Source of the DNA: Syncephalastrum monosporum B8922
Taxonomy: Eukaryota; Mucoromycota; Mucoromycetes; Mucorales; Syncephalastraceae
Reading direction: 5' to 3'
DNA length: 64,000 nucleotides
NCBI GenBank assembly: GCA_000697355.1
Contig: JNEN01001207.1
Coordinates: forward strand, 124,001-188,000
The translations under genes and the position numbers were made by a program. The notes beneath the pieces are model-generated. The model searched no databases and was not told the DNA's origin. It saw only the letters and a list, made by a program, of their open reading frames with translations. How positions within the stretch are numbered: the stretch's first letter is position 1; every line of letters starts with the position of its first letter. This document shows, piece after piece, positions 1 to 11,089 of the stretch.

Positions 1-430
1 CCGCGGGTAGTATCTTGCTTATTCTGGGGATGGGCTCGCTTTGGTGCGAACAAAGATCGTCAGGAAGGAAGGACCTTCTGAAGCGCATGATGTATTTAAC
101 CTATCTCTACAGTAAAGCGATCCTAGAGTGGAAATGGAAACGTGTACAAAAAGATAAGATATGACTGCAGCATGCGGGTGCATACTTCTAAAGTTGTATT
201 CGTCCACTTTCTCATGAGTGGCATTTCAATTGTCAGTCCAAGCGTGGACCATACTTCTCTTCATAGTGTGTGCAAAGATAAGGATTGTGATTGATAACTT
301 CATGCGATAATAGAGACCACAGCAAGACTGTATTCATTTTTACCCACGTACACTACAGGACATATAAATACCTCGATAGTTACATACAATTAGCTTTCGT
401 CTACACATATCCTGCACCTACTACAATACC
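1..430. other. Upstream spacer, no gene seen
   Basis: No convincing coding sequence. The stretch before position 431 is AT-rich and includes a TATA-like ACATATAAAT near 360, which would suit a promoter for the downstream transporter. Small open frames here have no coding character. Confidence 0.5.
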
Positions 431-2145
431 ATGGGTCCACCTATCGACGAGAAGAAACAAATCGACTTGGAGCTTTCACAAGAGAAACTGTCCATCTATT
501 CAGGTGTGGCAAAAGGCGATATGAAGGTCGCTCGCATCGTATCTCCAGAAGAAAAGAAGCTGGTGCGCAAAATCAATATTGCTTTCGTACCTCTATTATG
601 CGCGATTCTCTTTGTTCAGGTAAAAGAAAACTGCTAGTCCCCACTTCTTTGTTGACACATGACCCAGTTTCTGGACAAGTCAACTATCAATAACGCAGGC
701 ATTATGGGCCTTTATGAAGATACCGATATCACACATAATCAATTCTCATGGCTGGGCTCCCTATTCTATGTAGGATACCTCAGCGTCCAGGTAACCTCAG
801 GAATTTTGCAAACGAAATCTTTCTCTAAAGCATCCTGCTTGTATCCTTGATAGCTTCCCAACCAGTATCTATTGCAGCGTGTCCCGATATCTAAATATCT
901 TGGTGTTATACTTGTTGTATGGGGCGCGTGCTTGGCCTGCACGGCGCTGGGTCAGAACTTTTCGCAACTTGCCGCACTACGATATCTTCTGGGCTTCTTT
1001 GAAGGAACGACTTACCCATCTATCTTTTTACTTGTGAGCACGCTGTACCGGCGACACGAGCAAGTGACGTTTTTTGGCATCATGTTCATCATGAACGCTA
1101 TATCGAGTGTAGTAGGCGGTGCGATCGCTTTGGGCATCGAGCAAATGGATGGCCTGCATGGTCTCAGCGCCTGGAAATGGTAAGGCACGGCAGAGATAAA
1201 ATATTTGTGGTATCCTGACATAGGATCTAGGTCGATGATCCTTTGGGGCGTCATTACAGCTGGTCTGGGCTTTGTCTACTTTGTGTTCTTGCCTGACCGT
1301 GCCAAATCGCGATGGTTCCGTTTGACCCCAGTTGAGGAGCAGATCGTCGAGGCGCGCACACTTGATAATGCAGTGGTGCAGAACAAGGATATCAAGATGA
1401 GCCATGTCAAGGAAGCCCTGAAAGAACCTCGTCTTTACTGCTATTTCTGTATTTCCCTGCTGCTCAACCTGGCCAACGGAGGTACGACGCTCTTTAGCTC
1501 CCAGATCATTTCTCAAATGGGTTTTAGCGTAAGTTCATCAAAAGGACCCTTACATTATGTCATGCCTATTAAGACCTCTTGCTGTTACAGACCGACATGA
1601 GTTTGGTTATGGCCATTCCAAGCGGTGCTTGCACCGTCATTATCATTCTTATTTTGACCTATCTAAGCAAGAAGCATGATGAGATCGGATACTACGCGTT
1701 CATCGCTGCATTCATTTCCTTCCTAGGCGCGCTGTTGCTCGCGGTCATCCCCAGCGGTGGTGGCAAGCTTTCCGGCCTATTCATCTGCGCGACTTCGCCT
1801 CTCTATGTCCTGCTACAGACATCGATATCAAGCAATGTGTCCGGATACACCAAAAAGATTTTCTACACGAGCGCCAATTTGGTGGCGTACTGCATTGGCA
1901 ATTTTGTGGGTCCTCTTATGCTGACGTCGCAAGAAGCACCCCGTTACATCGGCGGCCTGACGGGGTATATGGTGGCCGATCTGATAGCAGGCTTCTTGTT
2001 CCTCTACGTGCGCTGGACGTATGTCAAGGAAAACAAGCGGCGTGAGGCACTGAGAACCGAAGGCAAGCTCCCACCGCCCCCGGCGAATCGAGAGGAACTC
2101 GATTTAACTGACAAAGAAGACTTGCACTTTGTCTATCGTCCATAG
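431..2145 (+). CDS. MFS transporter, allantoate permease (Dal5/ACS) type
   Basis: Multi-pass plasma-membrane carrier of the major facilitator superfamily, anion:cation symporter branch. Fungal members import allantoate, nicotinate, biotin, pantothenate or similar organic anions; the substrate cannot be read from sequence. Five exons (431-619, 668-790, 878-1179, 1231-1528, 1591-2145) join in frame to 488 residues, the usual family size. Exon 2 opens with FLDKSTINNAGIMGL, matching the family signature FLDKxNIxNAxxxGL at the end of helix 1. Further hydrophobic helices follow, including the late GYMVADLIAGFLFLYVRW. The charged N-terminus and Lys/Arg-rich tail would be cytosolic. The start is the first ATG in frame and keeps the acidic leader typical of the family. 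The gene stands alone, about 270 bases from the next. Confidence 0.9.
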
Positions 2146-2419
2146 TTTTACTTTTAATTTCAGTTCCATAGCTACTATGCTGCTCTGTGCAGGTGTACTT
2201 AGTTGTGTATCAAGTGTTTGACTATTTCTTGTAATATTATATACACACGTACATACAGTATCAACATGTAAGAGTATCCATTGATAAAATCGCTTATGCC
2301 CTTCCCAGATTGGGCGGCCGATGGTGTCTGTCGGCGACTTGAAACATTTCCTCCTGGGATTAAGCAACACTTTTTGTTTCGTCGTCGTCTCTTGACGTGC
2401 GTTCTTTTCTTTTACACCG

Positions 2420-3810
2420 ATGCGAGCTCATTTATCCCTGAACGCGATTGTGGCTGGTCTCCTCTCCATCGCCTCTGTACATGGTAAGGCAACATTGGCT
2501 AGAATGCCCACGTCCTTCTCATACATTCCACCACGTAGCGCGCTCAACCGTGTATGTGCTGCCGCCGCCAGACGCCGTCGCTGACCCACCCACATTGTCC
2601 TTGGATGCCTTTTCAGTGGGTCATGCTCAGTTGACGGACACGACGGCTGACCACCCTGCTCTGCATTGGGAGGCAAACTACAAACAAGAAGCCTTCCAAA
2701 GCGCCCACGTCGTTTGGTCTAACCATCGCGCCAAGGATTGCTTCGACCGCCAAACGGACATGAACCTCTTGATGGTCGTCTCGGGCGCGTCTGACCCTCA
2801 AGGTAATGAAACAATCCAACAAAGTGAATGATAGTGACGTTTTTGCTAACTCTGTTTCGCCTGTTAGATATCCTGCCTTCGTATGAGCCAACGTACTATG
2901 TGTCGAGCAACCGCGCCAAAGATTATATGGCTGTCGCGGCAGACACAGCCGCTTCTATCGAGCACCAAGGTGGACACGCCATGACCGAATTGCCCCATAT
3001 TGACTTGGAGGAGTATATCCTCAACGATGTATTCAACACGGAGAATCATGTAAGCGAGGGCAGCAACATCCAGCAAGGCTCATCCCCGACTGATTCCAAT
3101 TTTAGGCCGACGAGAAGTTCCTTCGTGAGCTGCACGCTGTGCAGGATGCTATCGAAACACTTGATCCTGATACGACCCAGATGGCGGCTTTCCATCTCCA
3201 CGGCCTGCGAGTATGTCTGTCCACTGCCATATTGACATCTGGCTCATTTGTCTTTTACACAGTCTTTGAAACACGAGTACGGAGCAGAGTCCGTCCAATA
3301 TCAAGAAGCAGAGCGCCTCCTGAGCCTCTTTATTCAACAGGTAGCAGACGCATAGCAACATGGGGTTATACTGATGAAGAAAATTAGTCCTTGATACCCA
3401 AATTGGAATCCTTTAAGGCGAGCGACAAGCGTGTCACCGGCACTTTGGTCTTCGCCCCTGGCCATGATCACCACCACGACCACCGTCACTCCATGAGCAA
3501 GCGTGCCCTCCCTGAGCATGACAGCTGCTACTTATCAAAGGAGTCATGCGAGAACGGCACGTCCTACTGCAGTGAGCGTGGCTCGTGCGTGAAATCCAAG
3601 GACTGCTTTGTTTGCCAGTGCAAGTCATCGAGCTTCACAGGCGATGCGTGCCAGGTCATTGACGCGACAGCTGATTTCCAGCTTCTGTTCTGGTCTGGCG
3701 TTTTCCTGATTGTGCTGACCTCAGGCATCTTGTTGTTTGTGTACAAGAGCGGAAACATTGAGGACAGCGGTGTGATGGCGGTGCCTAGCTCGCTTCCCAA
3801 GCAGGACTAA
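2420..3810 (+). CDS. Vps3844-like (DUF3844) type I membrane protein
   Basis: Predicted endomembrane protein of the fungal Vps3844/DUF3844 family, linked by its Pfam name to vacuolar sorting; mechanism unknown. Six exons (2420-2483, 2572-2802, 2868-3049, 3106-3210, 3263-3340, 3388-3810) give 360 residues. Residues 1-21 form a signal peptide split from the mature part by intron 1. The lumenal region ends in a His/Asp-rich stretch (HDHHHDHRHS) and a cysteine-rich EGF-like segment (CYLSKESC...GSCVKSKDCFVCQC). One membrane helix (LLFWSGVFLIVLTSGILLF) and a cytosolic tail of about 20 residues follow. The Cys-rich domain plus C-terminal helix is the diagnostic DUF3844 arrangement. Its stop codon lies only 25 bases from the stop of the convergent SPC3-like gene. 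Confidence 0.85.
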
Positions 3811-3835
3811 AGCAGCAACTCGAAAATATACAGAT

Positions 3836-4738
3836 TCATTTGATCAGCATGCAGGAGTAACGTAAGACAGAATTGTCGTTTTTATCGTGGTATGAATAGG
3901 AATGCATGTTTGCACTGGCTGCCTTTATGGCTAGAATAGCAGGGTAGGATGCGGGGGCGGGGGCGAGAATGACGTTCGCCATGTTGGTAGGGGAGTGACC
4001 GCCTTGCAGGACACCCACATGGGGAGTAATGTCCCAGTGGATCGATAGGTTGGCTTGCTGATGGCTATATCATGGAGAAATAGAGATGATTTAACGATGC
4101 GACGCATGATACCAGCGATGGCCTACCTCCACTTTCGGCTGACGTCGATGAGGGCGTATTTGTTGGGCACGTTGCGCAATTTGAGGCGCGCGTTCTCGCG
4201 GTTAGTGATAATCTTATCCCATAAGACAATCGAATTGCGGTCCTATCATTCGAGTGAGCGACTGATACGAATACATTTACCCAGGCAACCCTTACATGAG
4301 AGGCGGTTTCATAGCTGGCAACAACCGTAACGAAGACTTGCTTGGTATTCCAATTGAAGACGGGTGTGAAATCAGCGTCGATATCGAAAGCAAGACGAGC
4401 AAAGTGGCTCTTGGGTGTGCCATAGTCATAATGGTCGGGTCCATAGCGACGGCTCACCCTTTTGTTCCTTTTAGTAAGCTTATCCTTCCCTTGCAGTACT
4501 TTTATGCTGGCTTACACACGCAGAGCATCTTCTTCGACGTGGAGATTGCCACCGACGGAGGGGTATCCTTGAATGTAGCTTAAGCCTGCCACAACGGCCA
4601 GCACCGCGCCCAGGGCGGTCATGACAAAAGAGAAAAGGACCTATTTGTACACGCGTAAAATAGACACGGGCTTTGAGTGCATGGTGCTGAGCAATGAGCA
4701 AGTCACTTTACGTTGGCACGTTGTTGTAGATTGTGCAT
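3836..4738 (-). CDS. SPC3: Signal peptidase complex subunit 3 (SPC3/SPCS3)
   Basis: Non-catalytic ER signal peptidase subunit, a single-pass type II protein whose lumenal domain supports cleavage of secretory signal peptides. Five exons on the reverse strand (4738-4712, 4640-4516, 4458-4296, 4242-4127, 4064-3836). Exon 1 encodes only MHNLQQRAN, the conserved start of SPC22/SPC3 proteins; exon 2 carries the membrane anchor (VLFSFVMTALGAVLAVVAGLS). The lumenal part shows family hallmarks: YDYGTPKS, ARLAFDIDADFTPVFNWNTKQVF, then DRNSIVLWDKII and NLSIHWDITPHVGVL. The model gives 219 residues, some 35 longer than typical. The last 40 residues are not recognisably conserved, so an unseen 3' intron is possible. 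It is convergent with the Vps3844-like gene. Confidence 0.85.
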
Positions 4739-6370
4739 CGTGGTTCGGGATGAAAGAAGTGCGACGTGTCGCTCCTTCAGCGCCCTCGAAATTTTACTGG
4801 CATAAACGTGTGCAGGTGCAGCGGGGCGGCCCATTGCATTCACAACGCGAGACAGAGACGCACAGAACAGATACACCATCCCCTACAAGTGCATGGATGC
4901 CTTGAGAGCTGAAAGGTAAAGGCTTGAAGGCTGCAAAGAGACAAGACAGTAAAATCCAGTAAATAACACTTGCAGAGTGACGTGAGTCAGTCCTAGCGAA
5001 CGGTCTCCAAGTGGCGGATCATTGACTTGGTTATCCACAGTCTCAATTGGCCATATAGCATATACATGTGTCTGCGCTCAATATGAGATAGCTCTTGCTA
5101 GCAAGCTAAGCATCAGGAAGCGTTCACATCAACGAGAAGGCTTTAGCCATTGATGCATTTTCGCGTCCGCAGTAAGCGATCGGACGACCTCTGATACGAT
5201 ATTTCTGCTGGACAATTACAGTATTTGACGTTTGATTGAGACACGGACGGTGTATAACCGGACGTGTGAAGTTGGCTGTGGGCACCTGTTGAGCCAGTGG
5301 AATAAAAGAAAAATTAAATGAGATGGAGGAGCTGGTGTCTGAGAGATTCCTGCATTGCTGTTGCTGCTCCCTTCTATGAGCATACGCATATACTATAAAT
5401 GCTGGACTGATATCTGTGGATGTGGTACCAAGTGAGAAAATCTAGCCAATAGGTTGATAAATTCCTTGTTCTCATCAATGGGTATGCGTGTGTATCATCA
5501 GGAAGCCTTTTGTCCTGATCAAGAAAAAGGTTACAAAAGCATCTACTGTCTTGTACTCCAATGCACTCTGCTTGCAGTTATGTCCCAAAGCAGCCACATA
5601 CCTCTGTCTAGGTTACATGGCTTTTGATAATCACCCCAACGTGATGTGCGTTGCTGGCACAAAGTATGCAGACGTCTGCCATCTCATTGGTTCCGCGTGG
5701 TATTGTTTGTTTCAGGAGATGACTAGAGGTCCAAACGCCAAATATCAATACGAGTATGTATGCTATATAATCACAGCATATGCTAACAAAACAGGCTCCT
5801 ATATTGTTTCTTGTCGAAAAAAAAAACCAGACCTAGTCGTCTTCCCAGGTTAACCAAGCGGGAGAAAAATGTTTGACCGAGTGTGGCTATGCGCGTTAGA
5901 AAAGATATGACAACCGAAATCCTGACCGAGTTTCGAGCTGACGACAAGTACTCGGAAGGGGAGTGGTCTACTTATGCTCAAAATCATGGGGTCGTGAGAA
6001 GCGTGTCTCTCAGACATTGAATTTGAGGACTGCGATCACCGTTTGAATATAGCCACTGGATACTCATTCACTGGATATACATAAGATACTATCATATCCA
6101 TCCGTAAATAAATAAGACCTTATGAGCTAAGGAACTTTGCCGTGTCGCACAGAACTATCCATAGAATACATTCTTCGTGCGCTTTCCCTGCTTACACTGA
6201 AAAAGGCAATCCTCTGGAGTTCCTGTAAATTTGTAAAAAAAAGTCCATAATGAAGGCGACAACATTAACAACGAATCACATGAGAAACTCGATCTTTGAA
6301 CTGTCTGCTGTTTTCCAACGGATGGTGCGTCATCTGGAACATGTGGATGCCATTCCATAAACTGATTCCA

Positions 6371-6420
6371 CCGTGTCAAGCGAAAAAAAAACCGTGTAAG
6401 AGGAGAAAAAAAACCGTGTC
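6371..6420. repeat. Three CCGTGT copies at 21-22 base spacing
   Basis: The hexamer CCGTGT followed by C/A occurs at 6371, 6392 and 6414. Copies are separated by A-rich spacers, so starts are 21 and 22 bases apart, about two helical turns. They lie about 480-520 bases upstream of the serine dehydratase start and could be a cluster of protein-binding sites. Confidence 0.5.
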
Positions 6421-6804
6421 AAAAAAAATTCTTTAAAGAGCAGAAGAGAAGGCGTTTTGCAGTGCCTATTGGACACCCTGCCCCACCCGGTTCCTGCTAT
6501 AAACTGCAAAGATAGGGCGCACTCCTTTTGGTAACGCATCCGACCTCGGCCAAAATATGGGCAAAAAGCAGCAATGCCTTACATACAAAATCTAGAGAGT
6601 TTGCGAGGGAAACCCAACAAGAATCATCATGAATTCACGAGACAAGGGCAGACAAACAGGGCAACAGGCAGCTTGAACGTAGCAGAGCTGGGCACTGATT
6701 GGCTGCATGGCGTGTGAAATGTTTTTCTGCGCTTCAAAAAAAACACAAGACGAAGCGGAATACCCCAAATCCAAAATCAAAAGAACCCACACAGCACATA
6801 CATC

Positions 6805-6838
6805 CCTTCTCTCTCTCTCTCTTTCTTTTTTCCCCCTC
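6805..6838. repeat. CT-rich leader tract before serine dehydratase
   Basis: A (CT)n run followed by T- and C-rich sequence ends about 50 bases before the ATG at 6889. Pyrimidine tracts here are common around fungal transcription starts, so this is probably core promoter or 5' UTR. Confidence 0.5.
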
Positions 6839-6888
6839 CTCTTTCTTCAACCCTTCTCTTTTTCACCACTTCTCAACAAGTTGCTGGC

Positions 6889-8861
6889 ATGTACAGATCG
6901 AGATTGACTGCTGCTTTTGCTCCCGCTGCTCGCCGCTTCGCCGTTAAGCCTCGGACGTTTTTGATGCCTTCGGCTGCGATGGGGGCGGTGCGCCGGTCGC
7001 TTCCCGCCACCACGCGGCTCTATTCGTCCGCGGCCGAAGGGCTCATGGATGATAATGCACAGAGACAAAACAAGGAAGCCGTCACAGAAGAGCAAGAAGA
7101 GCATCACGCCGTGGTCTCCACCTTTGATTTGTTCTCGATTGGTGTGGGCCCTTCCTCTTCGCACACCGTTGGCCCCATGCGAGCAGCCAAAATCTTTATC
7201 AATGATCTCAAAGAGCACAAGGTGCTCGATCGTGTACATACCCTCCGCGTCGGTAAGGGGTTTTGTCTTCTTATCTTTTTTTATCATTTGCTAAAAAAGG
7301 GCAACAGATATGTTCGGATCATTGGCGTTGACAGGCGCCGGCCACGGTACCCCCGATGCCATCCTTATGGGTATCGAGGGTGAAACGCCGGATGAGGTCG
7401 AGACCTCCACCATCCCTGCACGTGTCAAGGACATACATACCAACAAGTCCATCAACCTCGATGGCACTCATCGCATTCGCTTTGACCCTGAAAAGCATCT
7501 TATTTTCAACTACTTCAAGACGTTACCCCAGCATCCTAACGGTCTCCGCTTCTGTGTCTACGACAAAGATGCGAATCTCATCGCAACAAACGAGTACTTT
7601 AGCATTGGTGGCGGCTTCGTCGTCAACGAGAATACCCAACTCGACCACGGTGAGAATGTGTACTATAAAGAAGAAACCAAGGAGACGAAGGACAATGTTG
7701 TGGCCGAGCGTCGTCAGCAGGATGTCGCTGTTGTCAGTTTGCCTTTCCGCAATGCCGAGGAGCTGCTTCAAGTCTGTCGTCGGGAGAACATGACCATTGC
7801 CCAGGTCGTTTTTGAAAACGAATTGAAGTGGAGTACGCCCGATGAAGTCCGAAACAAGCTGCTGCGTATCTGGAACACCATGGACGAGAGTATCCGTAAC
7901 GGTGTCATGGCCTCCAGTGAGGGTAAGGATTAAACAGATGGGTACGAAGTGGACTCAGTATCGTTTTAACGCATTATGCAACGATTAGATTGTCTACCCG
8001 GCGCTCTCAAGGTCCGCCGTCGCGCCCCTGCCCTCTATCAGAAGCTCCTCAAGGGCTTATACAACCCTGTGCAGCCCAAATCGACCTACATTGACTCGCA
8101 AATCCCTATGACGAGCAAGTCGGGTGCATCCGGCGACGTAGCAGGTAGTGAAGCGTTCCCTCTCTCGCTGTCTGTCCTCCCGAAGCGCCAGCGCAAGCGT
8201 TTCTTTTTGCCAGGTAAGGAAAATGCATATATATACTGGCAAGTGACCACTCACATGGCATGCTTGTCAAATAGCACTTGACTATCTGTCGGTATACGCC
8301 ATTGCTGTCAACGAAGAAAACGCCTGCGGCGGTCGCGTGGTGACAGCACCCACCAACGGCGCGGCGGGGACCATCCCTTCCGTACTTAAGTATTATCTCG
8401 AGTTCATTTCGGAGAACCCAGAGCGCGACGTGATGGAGTTCTTGTTGACGACGTCTGCCATTGGTATGCTTTATAAACGTGGCGCGAGTATCTCTGCCGC
8501 CGAGGTGGGCTGCCAGGGCGAGGTCGGTGTGGCCTGCTCGATGGCCGCTGCTGGTTTTACAGCTGTCATGGGAGGCTCGGTCGATCAGGTTGAAAATGCG
8601 GCGGAGATTGGCATGGAACACAACCTCGGTCTGACGTGTGACCCCATTGCTGGTTTGGTGCAAGTGCCTTGCATTGAGCGCAACGCTCTCGCGGCTGTCA
8701 AAGCCATTGCGGCTGCCCAGCTCGCACTCAACGGCGAAGGTGATCACCGTGTGTCGCTGGATCAGGTGATCGAGACCATGCGTCAGACAGGTCTGGACAT
8801 GATGTCCAAATACAAGGAAACCAGCCAGGGTGGTCTTGCCGTCAACGTTCCTGTTTGCTAA
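6889..8861 (+). CDS. L-serine dehydratase, iron-sulfur type, mitochondrial
   Basis: L-serine ammonia-lyase converting serine to pyruvate and ammonia. It is the bacterial SdaA-like [4Fe-4S] form, not the PLP enzyme usual in fungi. Four exons (6889-7252, 7308-7922, 7989-8144, 8275-8861) give 573 residues. The first 50 residues are Arg/Ala-rich and lack acids until the end, like a mitochondrial presequence. The beta domain begins at [19 protein letters not shown] and continues with [16 protein letters not shown]. The alpha domain carries [20 protein letters not shown]. Cluster cysteines are visible in VGCQGEVG and [14 protein letters not shown], and the very last residue is Cys (NVPVC). In Legionella SDH the C-terminal Cys is the fourth iron ligand that substrate displaces, so that mechanism is probably kept. 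The intron at 8145-8274 was placed because the read-through frame inserts non-homologous residues. Confidence 0.92.
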
Positions 8862-11089
8862 ATCATGCAGACCTATACATACACCATATACACCCACATT
8901 TTTCCTTCCTTTTTTCAGCATATACACTTATACATAGGCAACATTTTATCTTCTCATTTTTTTTTTTCATCTGTAAAAAGCTTTTGTGCGTGAAAACTCA
9001 ATATTCGTGCACAAGCATATTAGCCGGTGTGGGTTCTTTGATATAGTACAGGATGCACTGATGGAAGGAGTCAACTGAAATTTTCGTACTTCTCATGATC
9101 AAGCCGTCATAAAAAGTAACCGAGCAGCCACTGGAACTCGGAAGCTTTCTTCTCATGTTGCCAAGAGATGCTGCTCGCGAATCACGTCATACGTGATCTT
9201 CTTTCAAGACCTTTCCAGCGTTCACCGACCATCGTGTGACGATTAACATCATCGAAAATCGCCGCAGCTGTGTGACATAGATGGAACCGTTTTTGCATTG
9301 GTCACTTCGTAATGTGCTATTATTGTGTGACAATTCTACATACCCGGTACACAGAGTACATATGAAAAGAGACACATCCAGAAAGAGCATAGTTTTTGTG
9401 TGATCCTACTTTGACATGACTCCCTTGGATGTGTCGTCAATACAAAATAAATACCGAGTAATACCGTGAATACTCAGGTTGGCTACGGGTTAAATACCAT
9501 ATGTGAAGATTAGACGTGGGAATGCAAAACGATATACCGTTCTAAATGGCTTGACAGGAAGAAAACCAAGGTTCATCCATTGTGTTATTGTTGCACCCTC
9601 TTGGCGTGGGCATATTCCAAAGAGACTATTTGATCAAACTGTTGTCCCGCCTCAGCATGTGAAACTTTTAGTAAAAGATGTACAGTATATGAGTTCTCAC
9701 ATCTTACTACCGTACTTGTTTACTGCATGTAGCCCGTTTATCCTTCTATCTCGCAGTTGCTTAGGTAATATGGTCTAGTGCAAGAAAGCCACTTCGGCTC
9801 TGAGCGGGCGGAGCTGGACATATTCGAATGTTGAAAAAATGCAAGCTTTAATTGGGTGAATAATCGCAGCTTTCATGATATCAGGGGCGGAAGGTATTTT
9901 GCCGGATCCGTACGTATCTTTCCATTGGGTGGCGTGGGCATTCCCAGAATCTGGGCCAGAAGGAATCAGGTTTCTATATGCCCGTCATCTCCCTTGGGTG
10001 CGTATAAAGAAAGGGTTTAAACTGAAAACGTTATACACAGCGAGTTGAGTCACCGTCAAGTGACACAATATGGGAGCAAGTGACGGTTAGCTATACATAC
10101 TTTATTTTGCTCAATTGATGTCATGAAGGTGTAAATATGAAGACAACGAGGCGGGCCAGATCGTCGCCATGTTTTAAAGTTTGCTGAAAGATAGATTCGA
10201 CCAATCGACACAATTTACATGACAAAGGCGACATGTGGTCCGAGACACCAACAGCTGCGTCGTGTAACACTGCACGTGCTGGCGGGCTGCAATAAGTTTC
10301 AATTATTTTTTTCTTCTTGCGGGCATACTTTGTACGTGAAGCATCCTATGCTTCACAGCCTAATTTTTTTTTGACTTCTTGGCTCGGCACCGCATGTTTT
10401 TTAAAATTCCACCACCGATCAGATAAGTGACTCACTATACAATACAAAGTGCAGATGGACGAAACGAGAAGAAATACACACACAGTGTAGGGCAAAACAA
10501 GCTTTTTCTATCGGATTCTCAAATTCACTGGTTGATTCGGGGAAATGATCTATTCTGCAGAAATATTCCGACGGACATTGCTTCGCATGTAACAGCATCA
10601 AGGCCAGAAAAGATAAGTGAAAGAGAAAAATCATATAACATTTACATAAATACAGAAGGAAGGAAAAGTTCGTCATTGGTGCGGGAAAAAAAAAGGAACT
10701 AAAACGCATCATGAACAATGGAGAATGGAAATGTCCCGCCTTCCTGTTTCGGCTTTAATCCGCCACGTCCCCGCCTTCAATGAAAAAAACGCGAGCGTCA
10801 AGAAAAAAAGCACCCAAATGATATGGTCTGCCAATGAAGCAGCGGTCGAACGAAAAAAAAAAAAAAACATAAGATTCGGCTTTCACTTTTCTGATGGGAA
10901 CTATCCCTTGTCTCATAACTTTTATTGTCAGATAACTGCTGTCGCATATACTCCTCTCTTCCTTTATCCCGTGTTTTCCGTCTTTCCTCTTCTTTCTTTC
11001 CCTTCTCTGTTTCCTTTCCTTTTCCTACTTCCAATTCTTGATAGCAGGCAAGCACCTATTTGAACCTCTGTCCGTATTAGTTCCGCCAA
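8862..11089. other. 2.2 kb spacer without a supported gene
   Basis: AT-rich sequence with many stops in all frames and no recognised protein. It contains a perfect short inverted repeat at 10336-10356 and pyrimidine-rich DNA (10950-11040) directly before the Zn2Cys6 gene, consistent with that gene's promoter. Confidence 0.5.
10336..10356. repeat. Inverted repeat, 9-base arms, 3-base loop
   Basis: GTGAAGCAT and ATGCTTCAC are perfect reverse complements around CCT. It lies about 735 bases upstream of the transcription-factor start. It could be a dimer-binding operator or a small hairpin; no U-tract follows on the forward strand. Confidence 0.6.

Larger units (their letters stand above)
4739..6888. 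other. 2.1 kb spacer without a supported gene
   Basis: No supported coding sequence. A 121-codon open frame at 5488-5853 has no homology I recognise and biased composition. A short intron-like motif (GTATGT, GCTAAC, ACAG) lies near 5756-5796, so a decayed gene cannot be excluded. The right end carries a triple short repeat (6371-6420) and a CT-rich tract that leads into the serine dehydratase gene. Confidence 0.5.

Noticed and set aside
5488..5853. 121-codon forward open frame
   Set aside because: No homology or promoter; the intron-like motif inside it does not lead to a longer frame.
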